The notes beneath the pieces were generated by a model, which saw nothing but the letters and a program-made list of their open reading frames with translations, did no database searches and was not told where the DNA came from. The translations under genes and the position numbers were made by a program. From Centipeda infelix ATCC 43532 (GTDB lineage: Bacteria; Bacillota; Negativicutes; Selenomonadales; Selenomonadaceae), in the NCBI RefSeq assembly GCF_000234095.1, contig NZ_JH376799.1, positions 533,420 through 597,419 on the forward strand: 64,000 nucleotides of DNA, in the 5' to 3' direction. Numbering within the stretch: position 1 is the first letter of the stretch; each line of letters begins with the position of its first letter. Shown here piece after piece: positions 33,073 through 41,381 of the stretch.

Positions 33073-33981
33073 ATGATTTACACCGTCACCTTCAACCCGT
33101 CGATCGACTACATCGTGCGGTTGGAGCAGTTCACAGCGGGCGAGATCAACCGTGTGAACTATGAGCAGATCCTGCCGGGGGGCAAGGGGATCAACGTCTC
33201 CATCGTACTGAAAAATCTCGGACACGACTCGACAGCACTCGGCTTCCTCGCGGGATTCACGGGCACTGCGATGCAGCAGATGCTGCACACCTTCGGCGTT
33301 GCGGACGATTTTGTGCGTCTGGACGAGGGCTTCTCACGCATCAACGTCAAGATCAAGGCAGAGCGCGAGACCGAGATCAACGGGCAGGGTCCCGTCATCA
33401 CGGAGGAGGCGCAGCGTGCCCTCTTTGCAAAGCTCGACCGTCTGACGAGCAGCGACACGCTCGTCCTTGCGGGTTCGATTCCGAACACGCTGCCCGATGA
33501 CATCTACGAGCGTATCATGGAACACCTCGAGGGGCGCGGCATCCGCATCGTCGTGGACGCGACGAAGAATCTCCTGCGGCGCGTGCTGAAGTATCGCCCA
33601 TTCCTCATCAAGCCGAACAATCATGAGCTTGGCGAGATGTTCGGGGTCGAACTCAAGACCGACGATGAGATCGTCTACCACGCGAAGAAACTGCAGGAGG
33701 AGGGCGCGACGAACGTTCTCATCTCGATGGCAGGCGACGGCGCGATCCTGCTGACGGCAGAGGGTGTATTCTACCGCTCCGCCGCACCGAAGGGCACCCT
33801 CGTCAACTCCGTGGGCGCGGGCGACTCGATGGTCGCAGGCTTCCTCGCGGGCTTTATGGAGTCGGACGGCAGCTATGAGCGTGCCTTTTACATGGGCGTT
33901 GCGACCGGCTCCGCCTCCGCATTCTCGCCGAATCTCGCCACGCGTGAGGAGGCACTTGCGCTGCTGAAAACTATCGTCTAG
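33073..33981 (+). CDS. fruK: 1-phosphofructokinase FruK
   Basis: Phosphorylates fructose 1-phosphate to fructose 1,6-bisphosphate. It belongs to the PfkB family: MIYTVTFNPSIDYIVRLEQF, the glycine loop LPGGKGINVSIVLKNLG and the C-terminal catalytic motif NSVGAGDSMVAGFLAGF, with Asp as base. The 302-residue length is typical. The SD GGGAGGGA lies about 8 nt before the ATG. It is followed after 21 nt by the fructose PTS permease whose product, fructose 1-phosphate, is its substrate. Confidence 0.97.
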   Translation: MIYTVTFNPSIDYIVRLEQFTAGEINRVNYEQILPGGKGINVSIVLKNLGHDSTALGFLAGFTGTAMQQMLHTFGVADDFVRLDEGFSRINVKIKAERETEINGQGPVITEEAQRALFAKLDRLTSSDTLVLAGSIPNTLPDDIYERIMEHLEGRGIRIVVDATKNLLRRVLKYRPFLIKPNNHELGEMFGVELKTDDEIVYHAKKLQEEGATNVLISMAGDGAILLTAEGVFYRSAAPKGTLVNSVGAGDSMVAGFLAGFMESDGSYERAFYMGVATGSASAFSPNLATREEALALLKTIV

Positions 33982-34002
33982 TTAAAAAGGAGGGGTTTTC
34001 CC

Positions 34003-35904
34003 TTGCATATCAACGATCTTCTGAAACCTGAGAGCATCGCCCTCGGCGTTTCCGCTCCCGCCTCGAAGGAGGAGGCAATCCGCCTCCTCGCCGACTACAT
34101 GGAGAAGGGCGGCAACCTCAGCGATAAAGAACAGTACGTCAAGGACGTACTCACCCGCGAGGAGAGCGGCACCACGGGGCTCGGCGACGGCATCGCAACA
34201 CCACACGCCAAGAGCGACGGCGTAAAGGCGGCGGGACTTGCCGCGATGACCATTCCCGACGGCATGGACTTTGCCGCCATGGACGGCAACCCGAGCCGCC
34301 TCTTCTTCATGATCGCCGCACCGAACGGTGCGAACGACGAACACCTCGCCATCCTCTCGAAGCTCGCAACCATGATTATGGATCCCGACTTCAAAGAGGC
34401 ACTCATCGCCGCCAAGACCGTCGAGGAGTTCCGTCAGCTCATCGACGATAAGGAGAACGACCGCTTTGTTGCACCGAGTACAGAGGCGGCGGCGGAAGAA
34501 GCAAAGCCCACCGCCGACCATATCCAGATTCTCGCCGTCACCGCCTGCCCCACAGGCATCGCGCACACCTTTATGGCGGCGGAAAGCATCGAACAGCACG
34601 CGAAGAAGCGCGGCCTCACGGTCAAGGTCGAGACGAACGGCTCGGCGGGCGTGAAGAACGTTCTCACCCCCGAAGAAATCGCCGCCGCCGACGGTATCAT
34701 CGTCGCAGCGGACAAAAACGTCGCCATGTCCCGCTTTGACGGCCGCCGCGTCGTTATCACGAAGGTCGCCGACGGCATCAACAAGGCGGACGAACTCATC
34801 GACCGCGCCCTCTCGGGCAGTGCTCCCGTCTACCACGCGAGCGGCGCAGACACGTCGGAGGGCGCAGACGACGTGGAAAACGAAAGCCTTGCCCGCCAGA
34901 TCTACAAGCACCTCATGAACGGTGTCTCGCACATGCTTCCGTTCGTTGTCGGCGGCGGTATCCTCATTGCCCTTGCCTTCCTCTTCGACGACTACAGCAT
35001 CGATCCGTCAAAATTCGGCTCGAATACCCCCCTTGCCAAGTTCTTCATGCAGGTTGGTGGTGCATCCTTCGGCTTCATGCTCCCCGTCCTCGCGGGCTTC
35101 ATCGGTATGTCGATCGCCGACCGCCCGGGACTTGCCGTTGGCTTCGTCGGCGGCTCACTCGCGGGTGCAACGGGTACGGGCTTCCTCGGCGCACTCCTCG
35201 CGGGCTTCGTCGGCGGCTACGCCGTCAACTTTCTCAAGAAAGTATTCGCGGGACTGCCCGCCTCCCTTGATGGCATCAAGCCAATCCTGCTCTACCCATT
35301 CTTCGGCATCCTCATCATGGGGCTCATCTCGCTCTACATCATCGCCCCGCCCGTCTCCGCGATCAACAACTGGATGATCGCGACGCTCGGCGGCATGGAT
35401 CCCTCGGCACGCATCCTCATGGGGCTGATCGTCGGCGGCATGATGGCTGTCGACATGGGCGGTCCGATCAACAAGGCGGCGTATGTCACGGGCACGGGGC
35501 TCCTCGCCTCGGGTGAGTATCACGTCATGGCGGCAGTCATGGCGGGCGGCATGGTGCCCCCGCTGGCGATCGCCCTTGCGACCACACTCTTTAAGAACCG
35601 CTTCACCGAGAGCCAGTGCAAGGCGGGCATCACGAACTACGTCATGGGGCTCTCCTTCATCACCGAGGGCGCGATCCCGTTCGCGGCGGCCGATCCCGTT
35701 CGCGTCATCCCCTCGATGGTCGTCGGCTCTGCACTCGCGGGCGCACTCACCATGTTCTTTGACTGCACCCTGCGCGCGCCGCACGGCGGCATTTTCGTCG
35801 TTCCGACCATCGGCAACCCGCTCATGTACCTCGTGAGCATCCTCGTCGGTGCCATCGTCGGCGCGATCATCCTCTCACTGCTGAAAAAGCCGATCAAGGA
35901 GTAA
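34003..35904 (+). CDS. fruA: Fructose-specific PTS enzyme IIABC
   Basis: Imports and phosphorylates fructose at C1. Three domains lie in one 633-residue chain. IIA is residues 1 to about 150, with the active His in GIATPHAKSDGVKA. IIB is about 168-270, with the active Cys in LAVTACPTGIAHTFMAAESI. IIC is about 300-630, with nine or so membrane helices and ALAGALTMFFDCTLRAPHGG near the end. The start is TTG at 34003 after AGGAGGGG; no ATG is as well placed. A bidirectional terminator follows. Confidence 0.97.
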   Translation: MHINDLLKPESIALGVSAPASKEEAIRLLADYMEKGGNLSDKEQYVKDVLTREESGTTGLGDGIATPHAKSDGVKAAGLAAMTIPDGMDFAAMDGNPSRLFFMIAAPNGANDEHLAILSKLATMIMDPDFKEALIAAKTVEEFRQLIDDKENDRFVAPSTEAAAEEAKPTADHIQILAVTACPTGIAHTFMAAESIEQHAKKRGLTVKVETNGSAGVKNVLTPEEIAAADGIIVAADKNVAMSRFDGRRVVITKVADGINKADELIDRALSGSAPVYHASGADTSEGADDVENESLARQIYKHLMNGVSHMLPFVVGGGILIALAFLFDDYSIDPSKFGSNTPLAKFFMQVGGASFGFMLPVLAGFIGMSIADRPGLAVGFVGGSLAGATGTGFLGALLAGFVGGYAVNFLKKVFAGLPASLDGIKPILLYPFFGILIMGLISLYIIAPPVSAINNWMIATLGGMDPSARILMGLIVGGMMAVDMGGPINKAAYVTGTGLLASGEYHVMAAVMAGGMVPPLAIALATTLFKNRFTESQCKAGITNYVMGLSFITEGAIPFAAADPVRVIPSMVVGSALAGALTMFFDCTLRAPHGGIFVVPTIGNPLMYLVSILVGAIVGAIILSLLKKPIKE

Positions 35905-35928
35905 CACATTCGGCATAAACAACATACA

Positions 35929-35968
35929 AAAATCCCGCCGTACCGGCAGAATGGTACAGCGGGATTTT
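35929..35968. terminator. Bidirectional terminator between fruA and the chemoreceptor-like gene
   Basis: AAAATCCCGC and GCGGGATTTT form the base of a hairpin, with inner TACC/GGTA pairs; both strands show T runs, so it can end fruA (plus) and the convergent minus-strand gene. Confidence 0.85.
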
Positions 35969-35989
35969 CTTATCTCTGAGGGAAATCGG

Positions 35990-37192
35990 TTACACCTTGA
36001 ACTTACCCACAAGCGCATCAAGCTCTGCGGCGAGCCCCTTGAGGTGCTCAGCGGTTGCGGCGAAGGCATCGAGGGAGGCAGTTTCCTGCTCGATGGCGGC
36101 TGCCGCATCCGTCGTGTGCCCCGTGATCTCATGCGATGCTTTGGCGACCTCCTCCGATGCCGCTGCTGCGACCTGTGCACAGGCGCGTACCGCCTCGATG
36201 GAGGTGAGGAGTGCCGTGCGATTGACGTTCTCCGATTGCGAGAGTGCCTGCATCTCCTCCAGATGCGCAGAGATGCCGTTCACACTCGTTGCAAGCATCT
36301 GGACATTCTCATCCTGCTCATTTGTGTGCTCGGCGATATGCGTGACGGCGATTGCATTGTACTCGACCGCCTTACTGTTCTCGACGCTTGCCCGCCACAT
36401 CGTATCCGACAGCCCCGCGACCTCGGTCGCGCACGCCTGTGCACGCCGCATAATCCGGCGCAGTTCACTGACAAATGCGTTGAATGACTGCACAATGCGT
36501 CCGATCTCGTCAAACTGTTTCGCGGTGAGCTGCTGCGTGAGATCCGCCTCCTTGCCCGCCACCTCAAGGAATGATGCCGTCAGTGTCTCTATCGGGCGCA
36601 GCACCTCCATAATGACGCAGTAGGAGGAAGCGACAAAGACGAGGAAGGCAAGGACAATGACACCGACGCCGATTTTTTGAGATACACGGATCTTTGCCTG
36701 ACTGGCGGCATCGTACGCCGTGACGAGATTGTCCACTGCGCTCACATAGCCGACAACCTCAGCGGCGACAACGGCATTTGCATCGTACTTCTCCTCCGGA
36801 CCCACAGCACCCGCGACGGCAAACACATGCGTCCGGTACTCCTCCCAGAGGGGCTGCAGTGTGCGGAGCTGCTCCTTGACCGCCTCGTCTGACGCCGGGC
36901 GGAGATTCAGCTCCGCATCGCCCCGGCGGAGTCCCGTAAGAATGCGGTCATATTGCTCAATCTGTGCGAGCATCGTCCGCCGAAGATCTGCCGCCTCATC
37001 CGCATCGGCAGGAACCAAACGCGCCGAGAGCCACGCGAGCTGATAGGCACGCATCCGCAAGGAGCCGGACGCATTGACGGCAGTAGCATCTCCATCCAGT
37101 TGTGCAAAGGTGGCAAAGTTCAGCCCGACCAAACCGACGATGAAAGCAAAGAGGGCAACGAGCGTGATTCGTAGTTTATTTTGGATTGTCAT
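35990..37192 (-). CDS. Chemoreceptor-like membrane sensor without a signalling tip
   Basis: 400 residues. There is a membrane helix (LRITLVALFAFIVGLVGLNF), then a helical periplasmic domain of the PilJ/NarX type (SGSLRMRAYQLAWLSARLVP). A second helix (GVGVIVLAFLVFVASSYCVI) is followed by HAMP (LRPIETLTASFLEVAGKEAD) and a C-terminal coiled coil with Ala/Glu heptads to the end. The highly conserved chemoreceptor hairpin tip that contacts CheA/CheW is not present; the coiled coil is only about 170 residues. It could be a degenerate receptor or a modulator of other receptors. ATG at 37192 after GGCGAGAG; TTG at 37210 is less likely. Confidence 0.75.
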   Translation of the reverse strand: MTIQNKLRITLVALFAFIVGLVGLNFATFAQLDGDATAVNASGSLRMRAYQLAWLSARLVPADADEAADLRRTMLAQIEQYDRILTGLRRGDAELNLRPASDEAVKEQLRTLQPLWEEYRTHVFAVAGAVGPEEKYDANAVVAAEVVGYVSAVDNLVTAYDAASQAKIRVSQKIGVGVIVLAFLVFVASSYCVIMEVLRPIETLTASFLEVAGKEADLTQQLTAKQFDEIGRIVQSFNAFVSELRRIMRRAQACATEVAGLSDTMWRASVENSKAVEYNAIAVTHIAEHTNEQDENVQMLATSVNGISAHLEEMQALSQSENVNRTALLTSIEAVRACAQVAAAASEEVAKASHEITGHTTDAAAAIEQETASLDAFAATAEHLKGLAAELDALVGKFKV

Positions 37193-37269
37193 GTTTCTCT
37201 CTCGCCTCAATAGAAAAAATTCTCTCTATTATTATATCGCAGAAAGAAGGCTGTGCAATACCCCTATCA

Positions 37270-37313
37270 AAAAAAGGTCTGCTGCACGAAGTTTTTCGCT
37301 TCATGCAGCAGAC
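37270..37313 (-). terminator. Terminator of the MsrA-like gene
   Basis: On the minus strand GTCTGCTGCATGAAG (37299-37313) pairs with CTTCGTGCAGCAGAC (37277-37291) and is followed by a C and seven T residues. The stem resembles the one at 63898-63937. Confidence 0.88.
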
Positions 37314-37317
37314 GCAT

Positions 37318-37875
37318 TCACAGTTTCACAAGTTCGCGCAGACGCGCGAGGTCGATGTAGGTCTCCGTCTCGGGATGCCGCGTGAGATAGCCCTGATGCT
37401 CGTCCTCCGCCGCTTGAAATGAGGTGAGGCGTTCCATCGTCGCATGCAGGACGCGCCGTGCCGCCGCGCTGCTGTTCGGGTCGTTGAGCGTCAGGTGCTC
37501 CCCCGTCGCGGGACAGCGTCCCTTCCCCGCGAGGAAGGTGAGATAGAGCTGGATCTGAGGCTCATCCTCCACGCTCTCGTAGAAGACACCTGCGCGGTAC
37601 ATCGCGCCGCGCACATAGCCCTGCCCGTCGATGCTGTACGGGGTCACAACGGCAAAGTGCAGGTCGAGGAGCTGTGAGATGTCGATCTTCTTCGGATCGT
37701 AGCAGATCTCGACGCCCATGCGCCCGCCTGCCGCACCTGTCGCCACATCCTCATGGCGGGCATTGGGCGCGGCATTGATATAGCCCGTACGAACGCTCGC
37801 GATGCCGCGCCGTCCCGTAAAGACCTCCTCAAGCTCGTACATATCCGCGCCCGAGAGGCAGATGCGTTTGTGCAA
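37318..37875 (-). CDS. MsrA-fold protein lacking the catalytic residues
   Basis: 185 residues aligning with peptide methionine sulfoxide reductase A over most of its length (GIASVRTGYINA, HEDVATGAAGG, ICYDPKKIDISQLLDLHF, QGYVRGAMYRAGVFYES). Where active MsrA has GGCFWG this protein reads SGADMYE, so the nucleophilic Cys position is Asp. The Glu of GHAEAV and the Asp of GNDxGxQYRS are also missing. Reductase activity by the usual mechanism is therefore unlikely, although Cys in RICLSGAD and GRCPATG might serve differently. I chose TTG at 37875, which has AGGGGG 7 nt upstream; the upstream 28 codons translate a dispersed repeat and are probably not coding. Confidence 0.8.
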   Translation of the reverse strand: MHKRICLSGADMYELEEVFTGRRGIASVRTGYINAAPNARHEDVATGAAGGRMGVEICYDPKKIDISQLLDLHFAVVTPYSIDGQGYVRGAMYRAGVFYESVEDEPQIQLYLTFLAGKGRCPATGEHLTLNDPNSSAAARRVLHATMERLTSFQAAEDEHQGYLTRHPETETYIDLARLRELVKL

Positions 37876-37880
37876 TCTAA

Positions 37881-37935
37881 GTCCCCCTTCCACCACGCTG
37901 CGCGCGGTCCCCCTCCCCCGTAAACGGGGGAGGCT
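37881..37935. repeat. GC-rich palindromic repeat between meaB and the MsrA-like gene
   Basis: Contains CCCCCTTCCACC, then GCGCGGTCCCCCTCC and a hairpin CCTCCCCC-GTAAAC-GGGGGAGG (37912-37933). The same module begins again at 63971 (CCCCTTCCACCG, then GCGGTCCCCCTCC) and is cut by the window end. On the minus strand its end supplies the GGAAGGGGG that serves as SD for the TTG start at 37875. Confidence 0.7.
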
Positions 37936-37939
37936 GTTC

Positions 37940-39118
37940 TCAATTCGTAAAGAGGTCAACCTGCCGCCCCGCTGCCTGTCGTACGTCGAACACGCTGAGG
38001 AGCTCGGCGACCGCCTGCGTCGGCGAGATGCCGCCCGAGAGAATCGCCTCCTTCACCTCAGGCATCCGTCCACGCACGATGGCATCGTCGAAGAACAGGT
38101 TGTGCAGATGCTCGTCGATCATGCTGTTCATCCAGTCGAGCAGCTGACCGTCGCGCCGTTTCTTCCAGATGCCCGTCTCAGTTGTTTTGTCGCGGAAGAT
38201 GCGGATGACTTCCCATAGTTCGGCAAGTCCTGTCTTTTCAATGGCAGAGGCGAGGTAGGCGTGCGTCTCCCAGCCCGGCGTCGCGGGACGGATGAATTCG
38301 ATCATGCGCTCATACTGTCCGCGCGCAACCTTTGCCTTAATCAGATTATCGCCGTCCGCCTTGTTGATGACGATCGCATCGGCAAGCTCCATGATGCCCT
38401 TCTTGATGCCCTGCAGCTCGTCCCCCGCGCCCGTCAGCACGACGAGCAGGAAGAAGTCGACCATCGAGCGTACGGTCGTCTCGGACTGTCCGACACCGAC
38501 CGTCTCGATGATGATGACATCGTAGCCCGCCGCCTCGCAGAGCAGCATCGTCTCACGGCTCTTGCGCGCGACGCCGCCGAGCGTTCCGCCCGCAGGTGAC
38601 GGACGGATGAACGCCTCGGGACGGCGTGAGAGTGTGCCCATGCGCGTCTTATCGCCGAGGATCGAGCCCTTTGTCACGGAACTCGTCGGGTCAACGGTGA
38701 GTACGGCGACGCGATGCCCCGCATCGCAGAGCATATTACCAAACGCCTCAATCATCGTGGACTTGCCCGCGCCGGGAACACCCGTGATACCGATGCGCAG
38801 GGCATTGCCTGTCCTTGGCAGGAGCCGCTGCAAGACTCGCTGTGCAAGCTTAAAGTGTTTGCTGCTGTTGCTCTCGATAAGCGTGATTGCACGCGAGAGT
38901 GTCATGCGGTCGCCGCGCGCAACGCCTTCCACATAGTCGTCCTCATTGAGGACGAGCTTTCTGCGCGGCATTCCCTTACCGTTCAGCAGTTTCGGATTGA
39001 TATTTCCAACGGTCAAATCCTTGATGCCTTCGATGCCGCCCATGACGCTTGTCGTGAACTTGCAGTCGGCATCCTCGGGTACCCAGTCGGGCCGTTCTGT
39101 GGTATATTTTTCGCTCAT
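37940..39118 (-). CDS. meaB: Methylmalonyl-CoA mutase-associated GTPase MeaB
   Basis: G3E-type GTPase that protects and reloads methylmalonyl-CoA mutase with adenosylcobalamin. P-loop IGITGVPGAGKSTMIEAFG, Mg/switch regions VLTVDPTSSVTKGSILGDKT and IIIETVGVGQSET, and NKADGDNL for guanine recognition are visible. It has 392 residues, slightly longer than the Methylobacterium protein, with an N-terminal extension. The ATG at 39118 follows AAAGGAGG; the upstream reading to 39157 is unlikely. It lies 64 nt after mutB, with a small GC hairpin (39147-39169) in the gap that may tune its expression. Confidence 0.95.
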   Translation of the reverse strand: MSEKYTTERPDWVPEDADCKFTTSVMGGIEGIKDLTVGNINPKLLNGKGMPRRKLVLNEDDYVEGVARGDRMTLSRAITLIESNSSKHFKLAQRVLQRLLPRTGNALRIGITGVPGAGKSTMIEAFGNMLCDAGHRVAVLTVDPTSSVTKGSILGDKTRMGTLSRRPEAFIRPSPAGGTLGGVARKSRETMLLCEAAGYDVIIIETVGVGQSETTVRSMVDFFLLVVLTGAGDELQGIKKGIMELADAIVINKADGDNLIKAKVARGQYERMIEFIRPATPGWETHAYLASAIEKTGLAELWEVIRIFRDKTTETGIWKKRRDGQLLDWMNSMIDEHLHNLFFDDAIVRGRMPEVKEAILSGGISPTQAVAELLSVFDVRQAAGRQVDLFTN

Positions 39119-39182
39119 AAAGCCTCCTTTCGTGATATGGCAAAACGCCGCCCTCATGCAGAGAGCGGCGCCGCTATTTGCC

Positions 39183-41381
39183 TTATCCTGCAGCTTCTTC
39201 CTTCGCGCGTGCGATGAGAAGGGTCAGGAGCTTGATGCCCGCCTCGGGGATGTTCGTGCCCGGTGCGAAGATCGCGACCGCGCCGTGCTCGTAGAGGTTG
39301 TCATAGTCCTGCACGGGGATAACGCCGCCAATACAGACCATGATGTCGTCACGTCCGAGCTTCTTCAGCTCATCGACGAGCTGCGGCAGGAGCGTGTTGT
39401 GTCCCGCTGCGAGCGAGCTGAATCCGACCATGTGCACGTCGTTGTCGACCGCATCCTGCGCCGTCTCGGCAGGGGTCTGGAAGAGCGGCCCCACGTCGAC
39501 GTCCCAGCCCATGTCGGCGAAGGAGGACGCGATGACCTTCTGTCCGCGGTCGTGTCCGTCCTGTCCCATCTTCGCGACGAAGATACGCGGACGGCGACCC
39601 GTGAGTTCCTCGAACTCGTCCGCCATCTCGCGGGCGCGGTCAAGCTCGGTCTTGTCCGTGAACTCGGAGGAGTAGACACCGGAAATGGTGTGGATAACCG
39701 CCTGGAAACGGCCAGAGACCTTCTCCACTGCATCGGAGATCTCGCCGAGTGAGGCACGGACGCGTGCTGCATCGACGGCTGCTTCGAGCAGGTTGCCGTT
39801 GTCGCGACTCTCCGCCGCCTTTGTGATGCCCTCGAGGCAGCGGCGCACATCGTCCGCATTGCGCTCTGCGCGCAGCTTCTCGAGACGCTCGACCTGTGCC
39901 TGACGCACGGCCGTGTTGTCGATCGCGAGGATCTGCAGGGGGTCTTCCTTTTCGAGGCGGTACTTGTTCACGCCGACGATGCTCTCGATGCCGGAGTCGA
40001 TCTGCGCCTGGCGGCGTGCTGCCGCCTCCTCGATGCGCATCTTCGGGAGCCCCGTCGAGATCGCCTTTGCCATGCCGCCGAGTGCCTCGACCTCCTGGAT
40101 ATGCGCCCAAGCGCGGCGGATGATCTCGTTCGTGAGAGCCTCGACGTAGTACGAGCCGCCCCACGGATCGATGATCTTGCACACGCTCGTCTCGTCCTGG
40201 ATGTAGAGCTGCGTGTTACGCGCAATACGCGCCGAGAAGTCCGTCGGCAGTGCGATCGCCTCGTCGAGTGCGTTCGTATGGAGGGACTGCGTGTGGCCGA
40301 GTGCCGCGCCCATCGCCTCCATCGCCGTGCGGGCGATGTTGTTGAACGGATCCTGCGCCGTCAGTGACCAACCCGAAGTCTGGCTGTGCGTACGCAGTGC
40401 CATCGACTTGTCGTTCTTCGCATCGAACGACTTGACGATCTTCGCCCAGAGGACACGCGCTGCGCGCATCTTTGCAATCTCCATGAAGTAGTTCTTGCCG
40501 ATTGCCCAGAAGAACGAGAGACGCTTTGCGAAGTCGTCGACGGCGAGCCCCGCCTTGATGCCCGTGCGGATGTACTCAAGGCCGTCGGCCAGCGTGTAGC
40601 CGAGCTCGATGTCCGCAGGTGCACCTGCCTCCTGCATATGGTAGCCGGAGATGGAGATGCTGTTGAACTTCGGCATGTACTTCGTCGTGTACTCGAAGAT
40701 GTCGCCGATGATGCGCATAGACATCTCAGGCGGATAGATGTAGGTGTTACGAACCATGAACTCTTTCAGAATATCGTTCTGGATCGTACCTGCCATGATC
40801 TTTTTGTCAACGCCCTGCTCCTCGCCCGAGACGATGAAGAACGCGAGAATCGGCAGAACCGCACCGTTCATCGTCATGGAGACGGACATCTGGTCGAGCG
40901 GAATGCCCGAGAACAGGATGTTCATATCCAGCATGGAGCAGACCGAAACGCCCGCCTTGCCCACGTCGCCGACCACGCGCGGGTTGTCCGCGTCATAGCC
41001 GCGATGCGTCGGGAGGTCAAATGCGATGGAAAGGCCCTTCTGACCTGCGGCGAGGTTGCGGCGGTAGAATGCATTCGACTCCTCTGCCGTCGAGAAACCT
41101 GCGTACTGGCGCACCGTCCACGGACGGAACACGTACATCGTGGAGTACGGGCCGCGCAGACACGGCGGGATGCCGCTCGCAAAGTCGAGGTGGGTCATAT
41201 GCTCGTATACGTCGTGATCGTAGAAGGGGCTCACGGGTACACGCTCCATCGTCTTGTGCGTGAGTGCCTCAAACGTCCGTCCCGTCGTCCCCTCGAAGAG
41301 GGCGCGCCACTCCTTGGAGTCTGCGGACGGGCTTTCGCCGAGGCTCATCCCGGTGAAATCCGGGTTCGTAAAGCCTGCCAT
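39183..41381 (-). CDS. mutB: Methylmalonyl-CoA mutase, large (catalytic) subunit
   Basis: Adenosylcobalamin-dependent isomerase interconverting succinyl-CoA and (R)-methylmalonyl-CoA, here probably for propionate formation from succinate. The TIM-barrel half includes [20 protein letters not shown] and [17 protein letters not shown]. The C-terminal B12 domain has the ligand motif [20 protein letters not shown] (DxHxxG). Length 732 is normal. The ATG overlaps the mutA stop (TAATG). With MutA it forms a heterodimer. Confidence 0.98.
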   Translation of the reverse strand: MAGFTNPDFTGMSLGESPSADSKEWRALFEGTTGRTFEALTHKTMERVPVSPFYDHDVYEHMTHLDFASGIPPCLRGPYSTMYVFRPWTVRQYAGFSTAEESNAFYRRNLAAGQKGLSIAFDLPTHRGYDADNPRVVGDVGKAGVSVCSMLDMNILFSGIPLDQMSVSMTMNGAVLPILAFFIVSGEEQGVDKKIMAGTIQNDILKEFMVRNTYIYPPEMSMRIIGDIFEYTTKYMPKFNSISISGYHMQEAGAPADIELGYTLADGLEYIRTGIKAGLAVDDFAKRLSFFWAIGKNYFMEIAKMRAARVLWAKIVKSFDAKNDKSMALRTHSQTSGWSLTAQDPFNNIARTAMEAMGAALGHTQSLHTNALDEAIALPTDFSARIARNTQLYIQDETSVCKIIDPWGGSYYVEALTNEIIRRAWAHIQEVEALGGMAKAISTGLPKMRIEEAAARRQAQIDSGIESIVGVNKYRLEKEDPLQILAIDNTAVRQAQVERLEKLRAERNADDVRRCLEGITKAAESRDNGNLLEAAVDAARVRASLGEISDAVEKVSGRFQAVIHTISGVYSSEFTDKTELDRAREMADEFEELTGRRPRIFVAKMGQDGHDRGQKVIASSFADMGWDVDVGPLFQTPAETAQDAVDNDVHMVGFSSLAAGHNTLLPQLVDELKKLGRDDIMVCIGGVIPVQDYDNLYEHGAVAIFAPGTNIPEAGIKLLTLLIARAKEEAAG

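Noticed and set aside
37876..37959. 28-residue N-terminal extension of the MsrA-like protein
   Set aside because: It translates a dispersed repeat; a TTG with a strong SD just inside is preferred.
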